DNA from: Persicaria tinctoria
Taxonomy: Eukaryota; Streptophyta; Magnoliopsida; Caryophyllales; Polygonaceae
Assembly (NCBI GenBank): GCA_037127255.1
Contig: JBANSL010000008.1
Coordinates: 4,178,896 to 4,242,895, forward strand
DNA: 64,000 bases
Direction of reading: 5' to 3'
The position numbers were made by a program, and so were the translations under genes. Below are positions 1 to 13,272 of this stretch, one piece after another (the stretch's first letter is position 1; each line of letters starts with the position of its first letter). A model generated the notes under the pieces. That model worked only from the letters and a program-made list of their open reading frames with translations. It was not told where the DNA came from and made no database searches.

Positions 1-473
1 CAATATGGGCATGAATAATACAAAAACCCTTAAGCTCAACGTGGCTCCAAATGATTTCGAATTACAAAAAAAAACACTACATTCCACTGAATAAACATAT
101 ATAATTCAATGAATAATATCAAAAAACCCACCAATTCCACCGAATAATAAAACTGGGCACAAACAAAACGAAAACTCTTAAGCTCAATTGTTATCGTAAA
201 TTTTTTTTCCGCAAAACATATGCAAAGTGGGTGTCTATAAATAGATAAAAATAAATTACATCAAAAAAAATAAAAATATTTTTTAAAATGGCCGAAAATA
301 ACAAAAAAAGCCAAAAAATTACTTCCCCCGTCACTATTCACATCCCCCCCTTTTCTTTTCTTTTCTCTTTTCTTTATTTTGATTATTGTGAGCCTTTAAT
401 TTGGTTTGATCCAAAGGCCGAGATTTGTGTACATGATACACAATAAGCCCTGTGTACACATGATCCATATTCT
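1..473. mobile_element. Partial TA-inserted TIR element, right end (copy of 10788-11260, inverted)
   Basis: This segment is the reverse complement of 10788-11260, including the CTTTTCTTTTC run near 350 and the terminal GTGTACACATGATCCATATTC. It runs off the left edge of the window, so only its right end is visible, and that end abuts a TA microsatellite (474-493). It contains ATTCCACTGAATAA and ATTCCACCGAATAAT motifs, complements of the ATTCGGTGGAAT repeat that marks the neighbouring elements. No coding sequence is seen. It is probably a non-autonomous DNA transposon. Confidence 0.6.
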
Positions 474-493
474 ATATATATATATATATATAT

Positions 494-977
494 GGGGACT
501 TTCCGGTGAGTACACCCCTTACCATGAAACGGGGGGACAAATCTAGACCCTTAGATGAAAGAAAACCAATGGTGTGGATTAGTTTTAAAAATTCTTGTTT
601 AAGCGTGTAACTACCTAGTATTCATATTTAACGTTAAATATGAATACTAGGATGTTAACCGCTTAAAGCAGGTAACCAAAAACTATTATTCCCAGATTGT
701 GCTAATATTCATATTTTATTATCTAATTATTCATATATAAATTATTAAATATTCATATTTAGTGCTTAGTGGTTCCAAGTAAAATATCAGGGATTTCATC
801 TCTACGCTTAAATGTGTAACCAACTAGTATTCATATTTAACATTAAATATGAATACTAGGTAGTTTTACGGTTAAACAGTTTGTTTTTTGAAGTTAATCC
901 TAGCCCTTTATTTTTTTGATCCAAGAGTTGAGATTTGTCCCCCCGTTTCATGGTAAGGGGTGTCCTCACTGGAAAGC
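494..977. mobile_element. MITE-like TIR element in a TA microsatellite
   Basis: The ends form inverted repeats of about 50 bp: the left end starts GGGGACTTTCCGGTGAGTAC and the right end, read in reverse, starts GCTTTCCAGTGAGGAC; both continue into a shared ACCATGAAACGGGGGGACAA block. The element lies between (TA)n tracts at 474-493 and 978-1076. Inside are two near-palindromes, around 621-650 and 829-858, built on ATATTTAACGTTAAATAT. It has no coding capacity. Because the target is a TA repeat, the target-site duplication cannot be read. Confidence 0.8.
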
Positions 978-1435
<458 letters not shown>

Positions 1436-1480
1436 TATATATATATACATACATACATATACATACACACACACACACAA

Positions 1481-3375
1481 AGGTTCCAGTGAAACGTTTT
1501 ATAGGGTGAAACGTGTAACGAAATTACAAGCGTTGGATAAAGAGAGAATCAACGGTTTAGATTTAGGTTTCAATACACCCCACCATACTAGATTAATTGT
1601 GTGATTAAATTAATATTAAATGAAAACGTGAATGGGCAAGGCATTTAGCGGTGATTGTATTCTGACGGTCAATAGGAGAGTTAAATTAGCAATTGGACTT
1701 TAATTTTTCCATTAATTTAGGAATAGAAAGAAGCAATTTAGCGATGACTTTGTTATGCAAGCAATGGTTGAAGGAACACAACATTGGGAGAGATACCCAT
1801 GGAATCGGAGCAAAATGTTATTCATCTGGGTCGATACGGTATTATTTTGAAATTTATTTTATCAACTCTATTGATATTTATTACCGAATATATTTCTCAA
1901 CTATATTGAATGTTTATCATACATAAGGTGAATATATTAAATTTAAAAAAATATATTTGTGTAACTTGAGCTGAGGTTACAACTATTATTACAAATGAAT
2001 TAGCTCAAAAATCCCAACAAACACCACCGTATGTAGAGAATGTAGAAGAGTGTAGTCAATTAGTCGATGAAGACTCAAATGGTAAATTTTCTTAGATTTT
2101 TTGTCGTACTTATGTGATACAAGGCCTTATCAATTGAATATTTGTTTTACTTAGATATTATTATGTCAAACAGATGGGTCTACTGAAGGAACTCAATATT
2201 GGATACCAGAGAGTGATGAAGGCAAGAAGCCTTTGGTTGGAAGAATATTTTTGAATCTAGAAGAGGGTATTGAGTGCTACAAGGTTTACGCCACCGTCGT
2301 TGGTTTTGATGTGCGTCATAGCACAGCTCGTCACAAAGAAGGTGTTGTGGTTCATAAGTCCATGGTCTGTAATAGACAAGGATTCAGAGGGAAAAGCAGA
2401 AGTATCGGGTTACGAAATAGGCTTATAAGTAGAGTGGGTTGCATTGCCAAGGTTGTTTTCAAGCGGTTGGGAAATCTCGGATATATTGTTTCTATTTTTG
2501 AGGAACGTCATACTCATAGCTTGCTAGATGAAACATCCCGACAATTTCTGAAGTCAAACAGGATGCTTAATGATGGCCACAAACAGTTTATCATGGCATG
2601 TTCAAGAGAAAGTTTGGGAACAAGCACCACACATCGAGTATTCATATGTTGTATACAAATTGTTCAATTTTTAAACAAAGTATATTCATGATAAGTTCAA
2701 TCCATTTGTATCTCCACCCAAAAAAAATTCAACTGAACAATCCTGCGTTAGTTTTTAGATTAATAATATGATTGAGTTTACTGGATATTCATTTCAGCTT
2801 TGTTATATATTCTCCTCAACCAACCAAAATATTCAGCACCATCTCTACCTAAAACCACCCTTAATCTTTGATCTCTTTTCCAAATTCAGCGTTTCAGATC
2901 ACAGATTCAGCGATTTAGATCACAGATTCAGCATCTCAGTTTCATATTACAGATTCAACATTTCAAATTCAGATTTGGATATTCATTACGGATATCTTTA
3001 ATTTTTTTTAAAAGCTAAACTTCCTTTTTTTTTTTTATATTGTATATTCATTACGGATATCTTCTAAAGATAAGATTTGGATCCTCAATATCATATATCC
3101 AATTATTTTTATAACCTTCAACGTCTAATTTTTCTCCCACTATTAGAATCATTCCTAATTGAAATTAATATATCATGGGCATGATTACCGTAATTTGTTC
3201 ATACTAATGTTTTTTACTAGCTTAATTCCTTTTTTACTCTAATCATGTACACTTTCATCATAATCCATATCATGGGGGATATTTCAAACGAATCTCGTCC
3301 ATTGATTAGTTTACGATCCAACGTTCATGATTCCGTTACACGTTGCACCCTATAAAATGTTATACCAGAACCCTT

Positions 3376-3378
<3 letters not shown>
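1481..3378. mobile_element. TIR element carrying a FAR1-domain gene fragment
   Basis: The ends are inverted repeats of about 55-60 bp: the left reads GGTTCCAGTGAAACGTTTTA and the right, in reverse, GGGTTCTGGTATAACATTTT, both followed by TAGGGTG(A/C)AACGTGTAACG and ending near CGTTGGAT. TA/CA microsatellite lies on the left (1436-1480) and (TA)n on the right (3379-3440). The 1.9-kb interior contains a FAR1-type DNA-binding domain fragment (2172-2646). FAR1/FHY3 proteins descend from Mutator-like transposases, so the element may be a decayed MULE, although a captured host FRS gene is equally possible. Confidence 0.75.
2172..2691 (+). pseudogene. FAR1/FHY3-related (FRS) DNA-binding domain fragment
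   Basis: The reading frame encodes the N-terminal FAR1 WRKY-GCM1-type zinc-finger domain: a YWIPESDEGKKPLVGRIF lead-in, the ECYKVYATVVGFDVR core, CNRQGFR, the RVGCIAKV cysteine segment and the EERHTHSLL histidine motif. A FLKSNRMLNDGHKQFI segment follows. A plausible splice acceptor (AACAG) ends at about 2171. Similarity stops near GTSTTHRVF (about 2646), after which the frame runs into unrelated sequence and ends at 2691. The MULE transposase and SWIM domains of full-length FRS proteins are absent. The fragment lies inside the TIR element 1481-3378, so it is either a relic of that element's transposase or a captured fragment. I infer no function. Confidence 0.75.

Positions 3379-3440
<62 letters not shown>
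3379..3440. repeat. (TA)n microsatellite between two TIR elements
   Basis: About 60 bp of TA repeats, abutting the right end of the element at 1481-3378 and the left end of the element at 3441-5199. Confidence 0.95.
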
Positions 3441-3443
<3 letters not shown>

Positions 3444-5199
3444 GGTGGCTCCTATGATTACTATGAGAACTAGGAACAAATATAGACGGTTGGATGAATG
3501 AAAATCAATGGACAAGATTAGTTCTAATTTTGAATTAGATTTTAGTTAATTTGTGGGGACCACTAGCTACAATCACGGCATCTCTCAATTTGGGCATTGT
3601 AATACACACGCCGGCCCATCCCTTTCGGCTTTTGATTTAGTTTTTTTTAAAAAAAAAAAATTCAAACGTTATTTTATAACAATTAAAGGAAAATATTAAT
3701 CATCCCCTCTTTTGATTTATGAAAGAGAAAGTCAGAACTTTCTCCATCGTTATATAATCGATACAAATGGCACATTGTCTAATTCCAGACGAATAGTTTA
3801 GTTTTTGTATACGAATAATTTCGTTTGATATATGAATAATGTTCATCATAATTTTATATTATTCGGTTATATTAGATACATTATTCGTATATAAGGGGGC
3901 GATTGTTAAAGGACTTATTTATTTTGGTGAGGTTAAAAGGTTATTTAACATATTTGTGTGCGTATTATTCGGTGAGATTACAAAAAAAAATAATCGTTTT
4001 TAATAGAAAGAATTTAACAGGTTTATCAACCCGTTAAATGTAATATTGGGTAAAAATCTTAATATTACGGAATACCAAACAAATAGTACAATTTTAAAAA
4101 AAAAAACTTAATATTTTTTATCTCTATTACTAAGATAATTGTGAGGAAATTACATGGTTCGATTAAATTAGAAAAATATTTGTATTCACCAAAATTATTA
4201 TTCAGTTAAACTTGATATATTATTCGGTTAAATTTGAGAGATTATTCGGTTAGATTATAGAGATTATTCGTATGTAAGATGGTGATTCTTCACATATCTA
4301 TTGATTTTAATTTTTAAATATTAAAATAATAATCAATAAACTTGTACATTATTCGATAAAATCACAAAGAGTATTCATATGTACAAGGAGTTTGAAACAA
4401 TTATATATAAAAAAATTATGCATTATTTGATGAATGGTTTTTAAGAAAATTATGCATTATTCGGTAAATGAAGAATCATTATTCGTAGATAAAAACGCAT
4501 TTTTTAAGAGGAAATTTGAAACAATTATCTATGAATTAATGATCATTAATCAGTTAATTTTGAGTGATTATTCGGTTAAATTATAGAGATTATTTAGTTA
4601 ATTATATAGATTATTCATATATAAGTGGATCGGACAATTATTCGGTTCATTTTGAGAGATTATTCGGCTAAATTATGCATTATTCAGTGAATTGATTGAT
4701 GATTATTATTTGTAGATAAAAACACAAATTTGTTGAGTTTGCCAAACATATAGAACCAATAAATAGGAAAATTATCCAGTATAATAATTATTAAAAAAAT
4801 ATTCAAAAGGCCTTGGTCAATCAATTTTAGTATATGATGATGCATTTAAAAATGATTTAAAAACAATTAAATTTCATTGGTTAACCGAAAATTAAAATAT
4901 TTAATGGGCCTTGGCGTTATGTACACAGTATTAAAAAAATTCAAAAATTAGAAACTGCATTACGTACGTATAAAAACCATACAGTGGATCGTTTCAATCC
5001 AAAAATGGGGCGAAGGGGCAAGTGCAGCACACGCACATCCATTTAAGATTGAGGTAGTTTTTGGTGGGCCCCATGTTTTTTCTATATTAATAAAATCAGA
5101 TATTAGGGTTTTAATCTCGACCCTTGATTTCATCGTATTTGATGGTCTAGATTTGTTCCTACGTTCTCACTCTAAAGGGTGTTCTTATACGATCCACAC
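3441..5199. mobile_element. TA-inserted TIR element, diverged ends, non-coding
   Basis: The left end GGGGGTGGCTCCTATGATTA and the right end (reverse) GTGTGGATCGTATAAGAACA share a block that reads (A/G)TGAGAAC-TAGGAACAAAT followed by (A/C)TAGAC, so the inverted repeats are recognisable but diverged. TA tracts lie on both sides. The interior is AT-rich and packed with ATTATTCGGTTA-type units, for example around 3850, 3967, 4197-4270, 4458, 4570 and 4640-4690. No open frame of interest was found. Confidence 0.6.
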
Positions 5200-5210
5200 T
5201 ATATATATAT

Positions 5211-7740
5211 AGAGAGAGAGAGTAGGTACATTGTGCACACCCCTTAGGGTGTACTTTGTGCACAATTGTGGATCCTTGGATTGATTGTGATAGATGGCTG
5301 AGATAAATAGAAGGTTTTTTCGATTTTTTAATTAAAAATAGATAGGACCCACTCAAAACCCCAAATTACTCCATGTAAAAGCGCGTGTGTTGAAACCCTT
5401 CATCTCTGCTCTCTTCTTGCTTCCCCAGTTCCCCCTTCCCGTTCTCTAAACTGTTTCCTCTCTTTCCTTTCTCTCTCCCCACCCTTCTCAGACATCTCCA
5501 CCTCTCTTCCTCTTCACCGGAGCCGCACCACCACACCCCCGCCAGAAACTCCCCTGCAGAAGCACCACCGGCTATCCACATTAGTATCTCCCTCTCCTGC
5601 ATAGATTTCGCTCGCCCTCGTTCACCCACCCTCCACAAATCGCCGGCGTCCATCTCTCCTCATCACTCGCAACCCCGTCTTTACCTCTTCGCCTTCCCTC
5701 TGCTTCACACACCACCACCGTCAACCTCTAGCGCCTCCCGTCCCAGATCGATGAGCCACGCCGCTCGATCAAATTCAGTCCACATGGCAAGGTTGGTTGA
5801 GAAGCAAGAATCCATGGTGAGTACCATCCCTCCGACTCCATCCACCACCTCCGGCCACCAGCCTCCTCTCTCCCTCACCCCCCTTTGAAGTTTTGAGGTA
5901 ACTTAAAAACCAATTTCTAGGGTTTGCTTATTTGTTAAATTGGTAGATTTAAGGCTTTGTTTGGTTGAATTAGGAACTTGTTTATTATGATTTTGTGGTT
6001 GGAACAATGGAATTAGATTAATGGAGGTTTTTGGTTGGGATTTGATGATTTTTGTGTTTATTATGATTTTGCCCGGGCAAATCAAGTCCAATGGTCTGCG
6101 AGGAGCCGACCCTTACCGAGCTGCTGTCATATTAAAGCATGAATGAAACTTATAAAAGTGGCAACAATTACAAACATCGAACTTTGTGGCTCTAAATCAC
6201 TAGCTTATAAAAATCAATGCTTGAGATCAAAATTTTGCAGTTTTATTTCTTGAAGCTATATGTGTGTGTATAACATTTAATTTCAAACAAATATCATCTG
6301 CCATATATTTGGTAGGCATTGAAGCATTGGGTATGGATAAATCTGAAGAATCTTTGAGTTTTGTGTGATTTTGTGATATTTATTCATTATTCAGTACTCT
6401 ACAAATGTTTATTCGGTTGTTTTGATGTTATTTTATAAGAATGTATAATTGATTTGGACTTGAATAGTACATTTTAGGGTTTATTAATTTGAATAAATTT
6501 GTGCAAATTGTTTAAAGGGGAGCTTTGGCTGGTTCATTACGAGTTCTGATGGCGAAAGCAAAGATGAAGGCCGAGCCTCAATCGAAAACGAGATATTTTT
6601 CGGTGAATATAGGCATCGTCGGTGAATCTTGACTATTCAGTGGAATATGAGCATTATTCGGTGAATTTCTAATAATTATTCACGACAATTATCAATTTTT
6701 ATTCGGTATTAGACATTTAGACTACCACAAGCGAGTACAAACAACATGTGCAATTGCCAATTCACTGGAAAACTAGCATTATTCGATGTAATTTGAATGT
6801 AAACCTGTTTATTATTCTATAGAATATAGCAAATTGTGTATGGGAGAGGTGAGATGGTTACTTTTATTCGAGTACACATGAAATATTATTCGTTTATAGA
6901 AGCCAATTTTTTTTTTTGGAACCTCAACACATTAGCTATGATAAATTTAGTGCAAATTTCGTGATTATTCAATTAAATCGGATGCATTATTCGGTAGAAT
7001 GTATGGATTTTTTGATGGGAATATGTGACTGTTAGATTTATCTTTGATAATATGATGAAAGGTGAAATGTGAAACATTATTCGGTAAAATATGAAGTATT
7101 ATTCATATAAATTGCAAGTGTTGTTAGGTGGAATTCATAAATTTTAATCTACTCTGGACGAAAAAAAAAAATATAACATTATTCGGTAGCATTTGAAACA
7201 TTATTCGGTGGAATTGACAAATATTTAAAAACAACGAAATCAAGTGAGTCTCACCAACGAATCACCTCAATCACCCATAATCATTTATTTTTTACAAAAT
7301 CATAAATTTAATTTTCTGAAAGAAAAAACAATGAAATTAACATTTTTTTTCATATAAAAAGGGTCAATGTGGTAATTTGAAAGAAAAATAAATTTATGGG
7401 TGGTTTTCTATACACTTTTATTTTAAGGGTGATTTTGTAAAAACTAACATATTTTATAGGTGATTTTATGTAATTTTATACAATTATGACATATGGCCCA
7501 TTTACTTTGATAAGAAAAGTCCGTACATAAATTTTTAAAAAAAAACAAGAGGGAGGGGTGTTTGTTGCAGCACGCGCCCAATAGGGGATGTGGGTGCCTT
7601 TTTTTTACGGTGGGACCCATAATTAATTAAAGTAAAATACAAAAAATCCATTTAATCATAGCCCTCCATTTATTCCTATTAACGATTCAGATTTGTGCAC
7701 AAGGTACCACCGAAGGGGTGTGCACAAGGAAACCACTCCC
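5211..7740. mobile_element. TA-inserted TIR element with a captured gene fragment
   Basis: Left (TTGTGCACACCCCTTAGGGT) and right (reverse, CTTGTGCACACCCCTTCGGT) ends are inverted repeats, bounded by TA tracts at 5201-5210 and 7741-7758. The interior is a mosaic. Bases 5380-5890 are C-rich like a plant 5' leader plus first exon, quite unlike the AT-rich surroundings, while 6350-7250 contains many TATTCGGTGAA and TATTCGGTAGAAT units. This is the layout of a Pack-type transposon that has picked up host sequence. Confidence 0.65.
5751..5816 (+). pseudogene. Captured short coding exon of unknown gene
   Basis: After about 370 bp of C-rich leader-like sequence, an ATG opens a 22-codon frame (MSHAARSNSVHM, then ARLVEKQESM) that ends exactly at a consensus splice donor (ATG then GTGAGTACC). 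A possible continuation exon starts after TTTAAAG near 6518 (GSFGWFITSSDGESKDE), but this is speculative. I do not recognise the protein. The fragment lies inside a TIR element and is probably a non-functional captured piece. Confidence 0.35.
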
Positions 7741-7758
7741 TATATATATATATATATA

Positions 7759-10700
7759 CTAGTATATGTTACCCGTGCTCTTGCACGGCATGTTCATTTT
7801 TGTACTATTATATTCTCGTTTGTTATTTTTTAAAACAAAAACTATTGATAATTTTGACAGTTGTTTTAAATGATATTAATACTAAATTTAGATTGTTACT
7901 ATAAAAGTTAACATAAAATTGGATAAAATATTATTCAAATTTAATCTTATTGTTTTCATTGGATGATATATATTTTTATCGGAAATTAGATTGGTAATTG
8001 ATCATATATGATTAATTAATTAACTAATAATGCTTACTTTATATTTTATAAAAATAAAATCATTATAATATGAGTGATGAGTTCATGTGATATTTTATGA
8101 TGTGAAAATTTTATAGCCTCATTTTTTAACGTGAATTTTATAGCATATATATTGATTAAGAATTGGTATTTAAGCAAAGATTTTCGGATCAAGGGCTAGT
8201 TGCTACAATTTCATCTAATAGTTATATGTGTATTTCAACTGGTTGCCACATATTTCTTCATAATGTGAATGATCAATTTATTTTCGTTAAATAAAAAAAA
8301 AATTGTTTATTTTAATGATAGAAAAAGAAAACCTATCTACGGTATCTTGAATATATACTTTAATCTTGCAATTACCTAACTGCCATCTTATTTTCAAATA
8401 TTAATATATAGTTTAATACTATGATAAATTATGGAGTATGTACCCATGTTAAATTATAATAACATATGCCCCAATGATATAAATTATAAAATACGTATTA
8501 TTATATACTATATTGATATGGGTTTATTTTTTAATAATTGTTTATTATTATTTTGGGGGTTTTGTTGAACACTTTCAATGGTTAATTTATTTAACATTAC
8601 AAATCGGACATAAAGTCCAAAACTAATTGACTAAAAAGTTGATCCAATGTCAATATTTATGATCTTCAATGCAAAATAAAAAAAGATATAAATATAAAAT
8701 AAAAAATTATTGCACCTAAATCATGTTCTCCTAAACTACTTGCATATAAATAATATACGTATAAAATTGGTCATATTCCAACCAATTTTTAAAAATCAAA
8801 ATATTATTTCTTTTATAAAAAAATTTCATTAAATTTGATGGACCTTTGTAAAATATTTCATCATATTTGACGACATGGACTTTTTTTTATTAGGATATAA
8901 GGTTATATTGGATAGATTATTTGATCTAAAAGGATAAATTTTTACCTAACTATATTGGCTTATTAATTGATATGTCCCAAAAGGATAATATTATTTTAAT
9001 TCAGAATATGACACATATGAAAAAATAATCCCGTTTTAATCCATAAAATTTTATGGATACCAAATCGCATCCAAGCCCATTTCAGATACTTGCTTTAGTA
9101 TTTTAAATTTAAATATAGATATAGATATAGATATAGATAAAAAGTCACTAATAAAGATATATAACATTTTATTATTTGAATTAATCGTGATTATTTATGA
9201 AAGTGTGGATCCATAATTGTATGAGGTGGCTAAAATATATGTGATTGAAGAATGATTTTGTTCTCCCCTTTTAAACGTTGTTTTACTAACTTTAATCATA
9301 TTAATTTGTATTCTCTATCCGTTCGTAAGTTACACATATATATAAGTATTTAATCGATATTTAATGATATGGTTCAATTCAATCTGATAATAAAGATCAC
9401 ATATTAATTTTTTTTTAAAATAACTTGAATTTACTATTTAATTAAATTAGCTTGACGTACCTAAAAGATGAGGATTATGTTAACTAAATTTTTTTAGCTT
9501 TATAGCCACTTAATATATTGGTCTAAAAAGATAAGATTTTTACCTAATAGTTAGTTTATTAATTGATGTGACGACCCAAAAATATAATACCATTTTAATC
9601 CAGAATATGACACGTAAGCAAAAATAATCCCGTTTTAATTCAGAAAATTCCGTGGACGCGTAAGTTCCAAAATACATAGTAAGTTGTTTGATAAATTATA
9701 TTTTATTATATCACTTATTTTAAAATAAGACTATATAGATTTATTTATATAGATAGATATAGATTGTTTAATTATAAAATCTTATAATTACATATAATAA
9801 ATCAATATAACGAAAATTCTATTTTTTTTTATCTAAATCTTAATCGGTTATTTTGTATTTTTTTAATAAATTAATATAATTTTTTTTTAAATATAATTGA
9901 TACAAGCATCTCTTGATTCTTAAACTAAAAAAGAATTATGTTTTGAACTCACACTTCTAGAATATAATTACCTTTATCTTTAATTTAAGCGCACACAGTT
10001 CAAAGTACTTACAAATCCAACATTGTCTTTGTATTTCTAAAATATTACGGAGTAGCTAATTGGCTTGAATATGTGAATCAATCCATGCTTTAAAATACAA
10101 ATATGAAATATACATGTAATATGGAAATCATATTTAGGACAATGAAAAGTCCGAGGATTTATATAATCCTAACTTTCTGATTAGCTTTTAATTTGTGAGC
10201 CAAGTATTCCTATATGAAATCTTCGTCTGTGTCAATCTTTGTTTTGATCTGGCGCCATTGACAGAATCAGAAGTATTAATTTCTTAATCAACTTATTATG
10301 AGATAGATTTCTTTTATCATTATTTGATCATTTTCAAAAGTTGTGAAATTTTGAAAACAAATAATCACTTCTATAGACTCCAAGTAATTGAAATATTTAC
10401 ATATTTTACTAACTTCGTATTCACGTATTATAAAATTTAGTCTTAGAATTTCAAAACGGAAAATGAATTTTATAATGTCTAATAACAATGCTTCTTCTAA
10501 TCCTACCGGTGTATACATAGTTCGGATAAGATTTTTTTAATTGAATACATATTTAGTGAAAAAACTAATTAAGATATAAGGTTATATTTGATAGATTATT
10601 TGACCTAAAAAGATAAGTTTTTACCTAACTATATTGACTTATTAATTGATGTGGCCAAAAAAAAAATACCGCTTTAATCCAGAAAATGCCACGCAGGCGA

Positions 10701-10788
10701 AAATAATCCCGTTTAATCCAGAAAATTCCGTGCCAGCGAGGTCGCTCCAACTGTCTCTGCTTTAGTATTTTATATAGATAGATATAGA
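7759..10788 (-). mobile_element. Non-autonomous Helitron (minus orientation)
   Basis: Read on the minus strand, the element ends with the stem-loop CCGTGCAAGAGCACGG followed by GTAACATATACTAG and then T, the canonical Helitron 3' end (hairpin, then CTAG before a host T). Its 5' end is near 10786-10788 (reverse, TCTATATCTATCTATATAAA then ATACTAAAGC), similar to plant Helitron 5' termini. The 5'-terminal block recurs twice inside, at about 8885-9140 and 9470-9700, each time with AATCCCGTTTTAAT and TTACCTAACTATATTG-type sequence, suggesting nested or multi-ended copies. No Rep/helicase coding sequence was seen. A relic of the same family lies at 17850-19860. Confidence 0.6.
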
Positions 10789-11811
10789 ATATGGATCATG
10801 TGTACACAAACCTTATTGTGTATCATGTACACAAATCTCGGATTTTGGATCAAACCAAATCAAAGGCTCACAATAATCAAAATAAAGAAAAGAGAAAAGA
10901 AAAGAAAAGAAAAGGAGGCGTTGTGAATAGTGACGGGAGAAGTAATTTTTTGGCTTTTTTTTGTTATTTTCGGCCATTTTAAAAAAATATTTTTATTTTT
11001 TTTGATGTAATTTATTTTTATCTACCTATATACACCCACTTTGCATATGTTTTGCGGAAAAAAAAAATTTACGATGATAATTGAGCTTAAGAGTTTTCGT
11101 TTTGTTTGTGCCCAATTTTATTATTCGGTGGAATTGGTGGATTGTTTGATATTATTCATTGAATTATATATGTTTATTCAGTGGAATGTAGTGTTTTTTT
11201 TTGTAGTTCGAAATCATTTGGAGCCACATTGAGCTTAAGAGTTTTTGTATTATTCATGCCCATATTGATTATTCAGTAGAATTGGTGTTTTTTTTTTTAT
11301 ATTATTATTTGAATTATGAATATTTACTCAATGGAATGTGTTTTTTTTTTACCAATTTCTTTGAATATGCTACCGAATAATTAATAGTATATATTACCAT
11401 GGATATAGCTTTATTCAATGGTATAACTTTATTATTCAATAGTATATATTACCATCGAATAATATTACCGAATAATATTGTAACACCATCGAATAATTAA
11501 GCTATACCATTGAATAATAAAGCAATAACATCGCATAATCCGTCAATACGATCGAATAATAAAGCAATAACATCGCATAATCCGTCAGTACGATTGAATA
11601 ATATAGTGATACCATCGAATAATCAAAATGACTAACCTACAAAACAGACTCATACGACTAAATAATCCTTCATATACTAGTGCATAATCATTCATACTCA
11701 ACTGCATAATCATCTATGGGAATCAACGGCTCAGATTCCTCTATGGGAATCAACGGCTCAGATTTGTGTACATGATACATGTTAAGGGCCGAGTACACCG
11801 GAACCAACCCC
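10788..11811. mobile_element. TA-inserted TIR element (complete copy of the family at 1-473)
   Basis: The left end ATATGGATCATGTGTACACA and the right end (reverse) GGGGTTGGTTCCGGTGTACT converge on a shared GTATCATGTACACAAATCT block. A (TA)n tract follows at 11812-11838; the left end abuts the Helitron 5' end. The interior carries a purine run (about 10880-10915), ATTATTCGGTGGAATTGG-type units and, from 11350 to 11690, a cluster of CATCGAATAAT and CATCGCATAATC variants. It is non-coding. Confidence 0.7.
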
Positions 11812-11838
11812 TATATATATATATATATATATATATAT

Positions 11839-13264
11839 TCATTTTTATACTTTTTTATTCAAAAATACACTAGTATATTGAAAAAAAAAAATCATTGTTT
11901 AAAATAGAGATCTTATTATTATTTTATTTTTTTTAAATCTAAGCTAAATCGTTGTTACAAACAATGACTCTATCCTCGCTTTGACTAAATCTAAAAATAA
12001 TTTCTTTGTTTGGCTACTTCCCAATCTTTTTCACCAATTACAAAACAAATTAATTTCCCATACTTTAATTTATCAAGTAAACTAGTTCAGTACCCGCACC
12101 GTGTGTGGTTTTTTTAATTTAAATAAATTTGATATTAATATTTGTTTAATCAGCTAATAAATTTTCTTCAATACTTCTTAATTGTTACATAATTAAGATA
12201 TAATTAAAAGAAATTATTATAAAATATACATATAAATTCTTTAAAAAATTTTGAATTAAAAAATTATTATTAATACCCATTCTTTTAATTCTATATATGA
12301 TTCTAAAATAAACCAAAGGTTAAATCTTAGATAATAAAATTGATTATTTAATTTTTATAGGTATAAATGAATTGATTTTTTAATAAAATTGATTAAGTGG
12401 AGACATGTCCCATAGTCGAAAGAATCGAAGCCAAAGGCTTGTTTGCTTTAGTAATTTTGTAATTATACCGTTAAATCTTATATATTTATATCTAACGAAA
12501 TTGATAAAATGTTATCTTAAACACATATTACTATATTGATCTTTAATATCTTCTAAAAAATATATCCATGTCTAATGAAATTGGGTCAAATTTTATCTTA
12601 TGCATATATAAATATGTTGATTAAATAAAGTTAGAATAAAATTTTGTCTTATGCAGATTATTTTAAAATTTTGAGATTGATTCACACGACTAATATCCAT
12701 ATCTAATGAAATTGTGTCAAATTTTATCTTTTGCATATATAGATCGATATGTTGATTAAATAGAGTAAGAATAAAATTTTATCTTATGCATATATTGATT
12801 ATTTCAAAAAATTGTGATTGTTTCATACGACAACAATTAAGGAGCTAGAAAATGACATGTGTCTCATCCGACTCCAATATAATTAAGGAGAAAATTGTGA
12901 TCAGTGAAATTTGAAGCATTATTCGTATAAATTATTGTAAGTATTGTTTATGGAATTAATGTTTCTTTTATTTGAAATAGATTAATAAAAAAAACTAAAC
13001 ATTATTTGGTAGAATGTAACAAATTATCCCGTGGAATGCATGGGGACGTTTTCATCTGAACTGAACGGAAAAAGAAAATATAACATTATTCGGTATAATG
13101 TTTCACATTTCACCGAATAATATTTGTGTACAATAATTTTCTTTTAAACAAAAATTTTATCCCACTTTGACTAATTACCAAAATACTTTGAGATGCTGGC
13201 TATTCTCTAACAAAATTTCCATTTTTTGGCCATTTTGAAAGAAAAAATCAAAAAAAAAAAAAGA
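11839..13264. other. AT-rich transposon remnants, no gene
   Basis: No gene is seen. At 12082-12085 the sequence ACTAGTTCAGTACCCGCACC reads on the minus strand as a degenerate Helitron 3' end (imperfect GCAC/GTGC stem, then CTAG-T), and about 380 bp away TTGCTTTAGTA (near 12447) resembles the 5' terminal block of the Helitron at 7759-10788, so a short minus-strand Helitron relic at roughly 12082-12465 is likely. From 12470 to 12840, near-repeats of ATCTAATGAAATTG and AAATTTTATCTTATGCATAT occur. From 12885 to 13135 lies a relic of the element at 1077-1435, ending TTTCACATTTCACCGAATAA. Confidence 0.45.
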
Positions 13265-13272
13265 CTACATAC

